Part shown: in pieces, positions 58,552 to 64,000 of the stretch
How the letters are laid out: the number at the start of each line of letters is the position of its first letter
Numbering within the stretch: position 1 is the stretch's first letter
Source of the DNA: Streptomyces sp. SJL17-4
GTDB taxonomy: Bacteria > Actinomycetota > Actinomycetes > Streptomycetales > Streptomycetaceae
DNA: 64,000 bases
Reading direction: 5' to 3'
NCBI RefSeq assembly: GCF_036826855.1
Contig: NZ_CP104578.1
Coordinates: forward strand, 8,118,501 to 8,182,500
Program-made: the position numbers and the translations under genes
Notes under the pieces: generated by a model
What the model saw: only the letters and a program-made list of their open reading frames with translations
What the model was told of the DNA's origin: nothing
Database searches by the model: none

Positions 58552-59580
58552 ATGGCAGCTGTGACGACCATGCCCAAGGTCCCACGGGTCCCCAAAGTCC
58601 TACTGGTCATGGAGGAGGAGCGCAGGGCCGATGTCTACCCGGCGGACGTCCTGGAGGACATCGAACGCCTGGCGCGCTGGCACGCCCCCGCCCTCACCCG
58701 GGACGCCCTGCTCCAGGACCCCGGTGTACTGGAAGAGGTCGACGTCCTGCTCACCGGCTGGGGAGCGCCGGTGCTCGACGCGGCGCTGCTCTCCCGTGCG
58801 CCGCGGCTGTCCGCGGTCATGGTCGCGGCCGGTTCGGTGCGGCACCTGACGCCACCGGAGTTCTGGGCCCGAGGCATCCCCATCGTGTCCGCGGCCGGGG
58901 CCAACGCCGTCCCGGTCGCCGAGTTCAGCCTGGCGCAGATCCTGCTCGGGCTGAAGCAGGTCCACCGTCTCGGTCGCGAGGTGACGGCGAACCGCCGCTT
59001 CCCGCACGACCCACGGGTGTCCGGCGGGTACGGCTCACGCGTGGGCCTGCTCGGGCTGGGCGAGATCGGCCGGCTCGTCGCCCGGCACCTACGGCACTTC
59101 GACGTCGAGGTGCTCGCCTGCGACCCGGTGATCGACCCGGCCGCCGCCGGGGAGCTGGGTGTCCGACTGGCCGGAATCGAGGACCTGTTCGCCTCCTGCG
59201 ACGTCGTGAGCGTCCACGCGCCCCTCCTGCCCGAGACCGAAGGCCTCGTGGGCGAGCGGCTGATGGCGCTGCTCCCCGAGGGCGCGACCCTGATCAACAC
59301 GGCCCGCGGAGCCGTACTGGACGAGCCGGCGGTGATCGGAGTTCTCCGCGACCGTCCCGACCTCACCGCCGTCCTCGATGTGACCTGGCCCGAACCGCCC
59401 GCCCCCGACTCGCCCCTCTTCACGCTGCCGAACGTCCTGCTCACCCCGCACCTCGCCGGCGCCATGGGCCGGGAACGCGCCCGCCTGGGCGAACTCGTAC
59501 GCGACGAACTGCGGCGACTGGTACGCGGCGAGCCCCTGCGGCACGCCGTCGCACCGGCCCAGGCGTCGACCCGGGCGTAA
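58552..59580 (+). CDS. D-2-hydroxyacid dehydrogenase family protein
   Basis: 342 residues. ATG 58552 has CAGGAGG 8 bp upstream. The catalytic domain ends with the NAD-binding G-L-L-G-L-G-E-I-G-R-L-V-A-R (GxGxxG), then C-D-V-V-S-V-H-A-P-L-L-P-E-T and I-N-T-A-R-G-A-V-L-D, with the active-site His in P-H-L-A-G-A. Oxidises or reduces 2-hydroxy/2-keto acids. Likely handles a keto acid formed in the sugar-acid route of this cluster. Confidence 0.9.
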   Translation: MAAVTTMPKVPRVPKVLLVMEEERRADVYPADVLEDIERLARWHAPALTRDALLQDPGVLEEVDVLLTGWGAPVLDAALLSRAPRLSAVMVAAGSVRHLTPPEFWARGIPIVSAAGANAVPVAEFSLAQILLGLKQVHRLGREVTANRRFPHDPRVSGGYGSRVGLLGLGEIGRLVARHLRHFDVEVLACDPVIDPAAAGELGVRLAGIEDLFASCDVVSVHAPLLPETEGLVGERLMALLPEGATLINTARGAVLDEPAVIGVLRDRPDLTAVLDVTWPEPPAPDSPLFTLPNVLLTPHLAGAMGRERARLGELVRDELRRLVRGEPLRHAVAPAQASTRA

Positions 59581-59616
59581 CCTGGCCTGTTTCCAACGCC
59601 CCGAGCCCTTCTGTCC

Positions 59617-59650
59617 GCTCAGACATCGGAGCTTTGATCGATGTCTGAGC
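59617..59650. repeat. 12-bp inverted repeat downstream of the dehydrogenase
   Basis: GCTCAGACATCG (59617-59628) and CGATGTCTGAGC (59639-59650), perfect, 10-bp spacer. Works either as a terminator or as a two-site operator, since the arms contain the same ACATCG/CGATGT words as the 58422 palindrome. Confidence 0.65.
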
Positions 59651-59659
59651 GATGACCCC

Positions 59660-59673
59660 CGGGAGCGCTCCCG
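59660..59673. promoter_or_regulatory. CebR-like palindrome CGGGAGCGCTCCCG
   Basis: Perfect 14-bp palindrome with the core of the CebR box (TGGGAGCGCTCCCA), a LacI-family operator for cellobiose genes. A second palindrome GAAGCGCTTC is at 59684-59693 and a third, AAGCGCTT, at 59835-59842. Confidence 0.6.
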
Positions 59674-59798
59674 CCGTCGAGGTGAAGCGCTTCGCCTACC
59701 GACCCGCTTCCTGACTGCTCAAACGGGTGATGAGGGCCTCGGTAGGGAGCGACCTCAAGCGCCCTCGTCCGTTTCAACTCTTTTCAGTCATCGGACTA

Positions 59799-59827
59799 TT
59801 GACCCTCGTTCGGTCGGGCGTTAGCGT
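59799..59827 (+). promoter_or_regulatory. HrdB-like promoter for the ABC importer
   Basis: TTGACC (59799-59804) and TAGCGT (59822-59827), spacer 17 bp. The LacI-type site AAGCGCTT at 59835-59842 overlaps the expected start point, so binding would repress. Confidence 0.6.
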
Positions 59828-59834
59828 CCCCGGC

Positions 59835-59842
59835 AAGCGCTT
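59835..59842. promoter_or_regulatory. LacI-type operator core at the importer start site
   Basis: AAGCGCTT within GCAAGCGCTTAC, 8-bp palindrome, ~10 bp after the -10 box and ~38 bp before the ATG at 59880. Confidence 0.5.
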
Positions 59843-59879
59843 ACAGGCCAGCTGCCGAGGGTGGCGAACAGGAGTTGTC

Positions 59880-61205
59880 ATGCAGAGAACGCGATGGATC
59901 GGTGCGGGTCTTCTCGCCTCGGCGTTGGCCCTGACGAGCTGTACGTCCGGCCCCGCCGGGGTGGACGCCAAGCAGGACTCCGAGGCGGAGTTGGAGCTGT
60001 GGACCAGGACCACGCCCGGCGGCCCCGGCGAGAAGGCGACCCTGAGGCTGGTCGAAGGCTTCGAGAAGGCCACCGGACACAAGGTCAAGGTCACGGCCAT
60101 CTTCGACGACTTCGAGACCAAGCTCCAACAGCGCGCCGCTCAGAGGCAGTTGCCTGACATCGTCATGAACGACGTCACCCAGCTCGGCGCGATGCACAGC
60201 CAGGGGCTCCTCAGGGAGATCGACCTCAGCAAGATCAAGAGCAGCCAGGACCTCGTCGAGCAGGGCCTGAACTCCGGCAAGAGCGTCGACGGCAAGCAGT
60301 ACGGCATCCCGTACTCCGCCCAGGCCGGCGCCCTCCTCATCCGCAAGGACTGGCGGGAGAAACTGAAGCTGGAGGCCCCGCGGAGCTGGGACGACCTCGC
60401 CGCGCTCGCCACCGCCTTCACCACCCGCGACCCCGACGGCAACGGCAAGCAGGACACCTACGGCCTCGCCGCCCCGCTGTCGACCAAGCGCGGCTACGCC
60501 TCCTGGTACTTCTCCAACTTCCTCTGGGCCGCCGGCGGGGACTTCATCACCGAGGCGGGCCGGGGCAGGTACAAGCCGTCGATGACGAGCAAGGAGTCGA
60601 CGGAGGCCATGCGCTGGTTCCGCGCCCTCGGCTGCGACAAGAAGGTCGTCCAGCCCGGTGCCGTCACCATGGACACCCCGCCGACGAACGAGACGTTCGA
60701 GGCGGGCAGGACCGGCATGTTCGTCGTCGGCCCCTACCTCATGCCCCGCTTCGACAAGTCCCTCGGCAAGGACAGGTACGAGGTCGTCCCCATGCCCAGG
60801 GGGCCGAAGGACGCCACCGTGCTCGCCGAGGGCGGCTCCGTCTATCTGATGGCAGGCTCGGAGAACCGCGCCGGACAGGACGCCTTCGCCGGGTACGCCA
60901 TCTCCGCCGAGGGCCAGAAACTCGGCATGGAGGGCGTCGACGGCTCCACCGTCCAGCTCCCCGTGAACAAGACGGTCGACGTCACCGAGGTACGCCCCGA
61001 CCCCCGCTGGAAGACGTACGCCGACGTCTACCGCTCCTCCGGGCGCTACGCCCCCTCCATCCCCAACTGGACCCCCGTACGGCAGACCACCGCCGAGACC
61101 GTCAACGCGCTGATGGCCGACTGCTCCCTCGACCTGGGGGAGAAGCTGCGTGAGCTCGACACGAAGCTCGCCGGGATCCTCCAGGAGCAGGGAATCGCCG
61201 GATGA
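59880..61205 (+). CDS. Sugar ABC transporter solute-binding lipoprotein
   Basis: 441 residues. Signal peptide with lipobox A-L-T-S-C, so a lipid-anchored binding protein. The CUT1-type fold: L-E-L-W-T-R-T-T-P-G-G-P-G-E, W-T-P-V-R-Q, and G-K-Q-Y-G-I-P-Y-S-A-Q. Captures a sugar or sugar acid for the two permeases that follow. AGGAG lies 5 bp before the ATG. Its stop overlaps the next start. Confidence 0.9.
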   Translation: MQRTRWIGAGLLASALALTSCTSGPAGVDAKQDSEAELELWTRTTPGGPGEKATLRLVEGFEKATGHKVKVTAIFDDFETKLQQRAAQRQLPDIVMNDVTQLGAMHSQGLLREIDLSKIKSSQDLVEQGLNSGKSVDGKQYGIPYSAQAGALLIRKDWREKLKLEAPRSWDDLAALATAFTTRDPDGNGKQDTYGLAAPLSTKRGYASWYFSNFLWAAGGDFITEAGRGRYKPSMTSKESTEAMRWFRALGCDKKVVQPGAVTMDTPPTNETFEAGRTGMFVVGPYLMPRFDKSLGKDRYEVVPMPRGPKDATVLAEGGSVYLMAGSENRAGQDAFAGYAISAEGQKLGMEGVDGSTVQLPVNKTVDVTEVRPDPRWKTYADVYRSSGRYAPSIPNWTPVRQTTAETVNALMADCSLDLGEKLRELDTKLAGILQEQGIAG

Positions 61206-62197
61206 CGAGCCTCGACCAGGTGAAGGCGGCCGCCGGCCCGGCGCCCGGCTCCACCCCGCAGGCCGAGGACGGGCCGCCGCCGTCCACGACCGGAGGAAGC
61301 GGACCGCCCGTCCCCCGCCGGGTGAGGAACCGTCGCGGCGGCAGCTGGTGGACGCCGTGGCTCTTCCTCGCCCCTGCCCTGATCCTCTTCCTCTACTTCA
61401 AGTTCATCCCCATGGCCAGCGCGCTGACCATGTCCTTCCAGGACGTCCAGCCCTACCTCGGCAACCGGTGGGTCGGCGGCGAGAACTACGCCACCGTGCT
61501 CTCCTCGGACGGCTTCCGCGAGGCCGCCTGGCACACCGTCGTCCTGGCCGTCGGCCAGACCGCCGGCTCGATGCTGCTCGGCCTCGCCCTCGCCCTCCTC
61601 ATGGAGGGACAGGGCCGCAAGCTCGGCTTCGTCCGCTCGGCTGCCTTCCTCCCCGTCGTCGTGCCGATCGCGGTCGTCGCCGAGCTCTGGCGGATCATGT
61701 ACCACCCCACCGGGGACGGCATGCTCAACTCCCTCCTCGGCCTCGTGGGGTTCGGGCCGTCGGGGTTCATCAACGACCCCGACACCTCGATGGTCTCCCT
61801 CATGCTCACCGGCATCTGGCGGGGCGCCCCCTACGACATGATGATCTTCCTCGCCGGTCTCGCGGGGGTGGACCGCGGACTGTACGAGGCAGCCAAGGTC
61901 GACGGCGCGTCCAGGTTCCAGCGCATCCGCCATGTGACGCTCCCCGGCCTGCGCGCCGTCCTCACCATCCTCTTCATCCTCGCCGCCATCCGGGGCCTGC
62001 GCGTCTTCACCGAGGTCTTCCTCCTCACCAACGGCGGCCCCGACGGCTCGACCGAAGTCGTCATGACCGTGATCTACAAGCTGGGCCTCGAACAGAACCG
62101 GCTCGGCGTGGGCGCGGCCGGAGCGGTCCTGTTGTTCCTGGCGACGCTGCTCCTGACGGTCGGCGTCCACCTGTTCCGACGGAGGGGCAACGAATGA
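61202..62197 (+). CDS. Sugar ABC transporter permease (MalF-type)
   Basis: 331 residues. A long Pro/Gly-rich cytosolic N-terminus (~45 residues), then six hydrophobic segments, with E-A-A-K-V-D-G-A-S as the EAA loop. First permease of a CUT1-type importer; no ATPase gene is nearby, so the shared MsiK-type ATPase of Streptomyces probably energises it (inference). ATGA overlap with the next gene. Confidence 0.92.
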   Translation: MTSLDQVKAAAGPAPGSTPQAEDGPPPSTTGGSGPPVPRRVRNRRGGSWWTPWLFLAPALILFLYFKFIPMASALTMSFQDVQPYLGNRWVGGENYATVLSSDGFREAAWHTVVLAVGQTAGSMLLGLALALLMEGQGRKLGFVRSAAFLPVVVPIAVVAELWRIMYHPTGDGMLNSLLGLVGFGPSGFINDPDTSMVSLMLTGIWRGAPYDMMIFLAGLAGVDRGLYEAAKVDGASRFQRIRHVTLPGLRAVLTILFILAAIRGLRVFTEVFLLTNGGPDGSTEVVMTVIYKLGLEQNRLGVGAAGAVLLFLATLLLTVGVHLFRRRGNE

Positions 62198-63060
62198 GCG
62201 CGCCGACCGAGACCGCCCTCGGGCTGACCGAGAGCCGCAGCCCCGCCGGCCGCGCCCTGAAGGTCCTCACGTACCTCCTCGTCCTCGTGGTGTTCGCGGG
62301 ACCGCTGCTCGCCCTGCTCGTCAGCGCGTTCAACCACGTCAAGGACCCCACCCAGCTCAGCGTCCTCCCCTCCGACCCCACCGTCGACAACTTCACCGTC
62401 GCCTTCGACCAGGGCGTCCTGAAGTACCTCCTCAACTCGTTCTTCGTCGTCGGCTTCGGCCTGCTGCTCCAGGTCGCCGTCTCCGTCCTCGCGGGCTACG
62501 CCCTCGCCAGGAAGCGGTTCCGGGGCATGACCCTCGCGTTCGTCGCGATCCTGGCGACGCTGATGCTGCCCGAGGAGATCCTGGCCATCCCGCTCTCCGT
62601 GATCCTCGCCGACCTGCCGGTCGTCCACATCAATCTGATCGGCTCCCTCGCCGGCATGATCGTGCCCGTCGGCGCCTGGGCGTTCTCCATCCTCGTCATG
62701 ACCGAGTTCATGAAGGAGGTACCGAAGGAGCTGGAGGAGGCGGCGCGCATCGACGGCGCCGGAGACCTGCGGATCTTCGCGCAGATCATCCTGCCCATGT
62801 GCAAGCCCGCGCTCGGCGTCATCGGAGTCTTCGGCTTCACGATGATCTGGGACCAGTACCTGCTGCCCCTGCTCGTGGCCACCGACTCCTCCTCGTACAC
62901 CCTGCCGCTCGCCCTGCGCACGCTGCGGGTCGACCCCCTCGTCACCCCCGGCGTGGTGATGGCCGCGTCGCTGCTCGCCCTGCTGCCGTCCGTCGTCGTC
63001 TTCCTCTTCTTCCAGCGTTCCTTCGTCCACGGCCTGTCCAGCGGCGCCCTCAAGGGCTGA
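62194..63060 (+). CDS. Sugar ABC transporter permease (MalG-type)
   Basis: 288 residues with six hydrophobic segments; EAA loop E-E-A-A-R-I-D-G-A-G-D. Pairs with the preceding permease. No ATPase is encoded in the window. The next gene starts 36 bp downstream. Confidence 0.92.
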   Translation: MSAPTETALGLTESRSPAGRALKVLTYLLVLVVFAGPLLALLVSAFNHVKDPTQLSVLPSDPTVDNFTVAFDQGVLKYLLNSFFVVGFGLLLQVAVSVLAGYALARKRFRGMTLAFVAILATLMLPEEILAIPLSVILADLPVVHINLIGSLAGMIVPVGAWAFSILVMTEFMKEVPKELEEAARIDGAGDLRIFAQIILPMCKPALGVIGVFGFTMIWDQYLLPLLVATDSSSYTLPLALRTLRVDPLVTPGVVMAASLLALLPSVVVFLFFQRSFVHGLSSGALKG

Positions 63061-63096
63061 CCCGAGCGGCCGACCCCTCCGAAAGGACCACCTCCC

Positions 63097-64000
63097 GTGA
63101 TCCCGTCCGGTCTGATGTCCTTCCCGCTCACGCCGTTCACTCCCGCCGACGAGGTGAGCACGGGCGTGTTCGCTGACCACATCGAGGACCAGCTCGCCCA
63201 CGGCCCCGCCGCGCTCTTCGTCGCCTGCGGCACGGGGGAGTACTCCTCGCTCAGTGCCCCCGAGTACGCCGAGCTCGTCCGGCACGCCGTACGTGTCGTC
63301 GCCGGCCGCGTGCCCGTCTTCGCCGGCGCCGGGGGAGGCCTCGGCAACGCCCGGGCCGCCGTCGTCGCCGCCTCGGACGCGGGCGCCGACGGGATCCTGC
63401 TGCTGCCCCCGTACCTCGTCGGCGGCACCGAGGACGGCTACCTCGCGTACGTGGAGTCCGTCGCCCGCGCCGGCCGCCTCCCCGTCCTCGTCTACCGGCG
63501 CGGCCTCGCCAAGGTCGGTGTGTCCACCGCACTCCGGCTCCTCTCCGTGCCCCTGGTCGCCGGGATCAAGGAGGGCAACGGAGACCTGGACTCGCTGGCC
63601 CGCATGGTCACCGCCGTACGCACCAGCGGGCACCCCAGAGCCGAGACCTTCGCCTTCCTCAACGGACTGCCCACCGCCGAGGTCAGCGCGACCGCCTGCC
63701 GGGCCATCGGCATCCGCGACTACCCCTCCGCCGTCCTCTGCTTCGCCCCCGACATCGCCCGCGCCTTCCACACGGCCCTGACGACCGGCGACACCGCCAC
63801 CACCTGCCGGCTCCTCGCCGACTTCTACCTGCCGCTGACCGCCCTGCGCGACCAGGTCCCCGGCTACGCCGTCTCCCTCGTCAAGGCCGGAGCACGCCTG
63901 CGCTCGCTCGATGTCGGCCACGTCCGCGCACCCCTGGTCGACGCGGCTCCGGACCACGTCGACCAGCTGAAGGACCTCCTGGCCCGGGGCCGGCGCGCAC
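63097..64000 (+). CDS. kdgD: 5-dehydro-4-deoxyglucarate dehydratase-like protein, 3' end outside window
   Basis: At least 301 residues, open to the window end. GTG 63097 with GAAAGGACC upstream. DapA-family TIM barrel: G-L-M-S-F-P-L-T-P-F, C-G-T-G-E-Y-S-S-L, V-L-V-Y-R-R-G with the catalytic Tyr, and A-G-I-K-E-G-N-G-D with the Schiff-base Lys. F-L-N-G-L-P-T-A-E-V and G-Y-A-V-S-L-V-K-A-G-A match KdgD, which converts 5-dehydro-4-deoxyglucarate to 2-oxoglutarate semialdehyde in glucarate/galactarate breakdown. Supports sugar-acid use for this cluster. Confidence 0.88.
   Translation, partial: MIPSGLMSFPLTPFTPADEVSTGVFADHIEDQLAHGPAALFVACGTGEYSSLSAPEYAELVRHAVRVVAGRVPVFAGAGGGLGNARAAVVAASDAGADGILLLPPYLVGGTEDGYLAYVESVARAGRLPVLVYRRGLAKVGVSTALRLLSVPLVAGIKEGNGDLDSLARMVTAVRTSGHPRAETFAFLNGLPTAEVSATACRAIGIRDYPSAVLCFAPDIARAFHTALTTGDTATTCRLLADFYLPLTALRDQVPGYAVSLVKAGARLRSLDVGHVRAPLVDAAPDHVDQLKDLLARGRRA

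Noticed and set aside
1..64000. tRNA, rRNA or origin sequences
   Set aside because: Nothing with cloverleaf conserved arms, no rRNA genes and no DnaA-box clusters were noticed when reading both strands.

Overview
This is a high-GC (roughly 70% or more) actinobacterial chromosome segment, almost certainly from Streptomyces or a close relative. The evidence is frequent GTG/TTG starts, strong third-position GC, many 4-base ATGA/GTGA gene overlaps, a bldA-type TTA codon in a secreted glycosidase, and families typical of the genus: a TipA-like regulator, GH62/GH10/GH30 secreted enzymes, DUF6131, DUF1206, DUF7144 and SigB-like promoters. I found no tRNA, rRNA, CRISPR array, prophage or complete insertion sequence. 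The window has about 50 intact genes and several broken ones.

Layout. 1-6.9 kb is an arabinoxylan locus: the end of a sugar ABC permease, then GH30, GH10 xylanase, a Gfo/Idh/MocA oxidoreductase, a PmoA-like protein, a cupin protein and a GH62 arabinofuranosidase. From the xylanase onward the stop and start codons overlap. A LacI-type palindrome sits inside the GH30 signal-peptide codons and includes a TTA codon. 7.2-16.5 kb is a patchy accessory stretch: a lipoprotein, a small secreted protein, a TipA-like MerR regulator coupled to a GT1 glycosyltransferase, and a VOC protein. It also holds three decay scars: a hydrolase remnant, an internally deleted IS5-type transposase, and a LysR gene fused out of frame to a hemerythrin gene. 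An SDR-NTF2 fusion plus MarR operon follows.

16.8-27.8 kb looks like a stress and envelope neighbourhood: nucleotidyltransferase, metallophosphoesterase, BON-like protein, AI-2E exporter, DUF6131, K+ channel, YbdK-type ligase, DUF1206, flavin reductase and class II amidotransferase. Four of these transcription units share a GNNT-N15-GGGTAG promoter. 27.8-32.6 kb has a secreted serine hydrolase, a large secreted carbohydrate-binding protein and a DUF7144 protein.

32.6-46.6 kb is the most system-like part. A CHAT (caspase-like) TPR protein is divergent from a two-gene unit of unknown function and is followed by a Sel1-repeat protein. After a GNAT gene comes a tightly coupled five-gene operon (SWIM-like protein, unknown, VWA, MoxR ATPase, DUF5682) that resembles the uncharacterised E. 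coli yehLMPQ set.

46.7-56.9 kb contains a beta-propeller phytase, a pectate-lyase-like beta-helix protein, a TrkA-N fragment, a DUF3995-ECF sigma-SRPBCC operon, a class A beta-lactamase, a frameshifted VOC gene, a 2'-5' RNA ligase-like protein and a delta-60/DUF11/RTX secreted protein. The sigma operon is preceded by a promoter, a near-perfect Shine-Dalgarno, a 12-codon leader ORF rich in rare codons and a series of competing hairpins, which together look like a leader-peptide attenuator. 56.9-64 kb is a sugar-acid utilisation cluster: SGNH esterase, FAH-family hydrolase, 2-hydroxyacid dehydrogenase, an ABC importer and a KdgD-like dehydratase cut by the window end. Repeated palindromes there suggest one local regulator plus LacI-type control.
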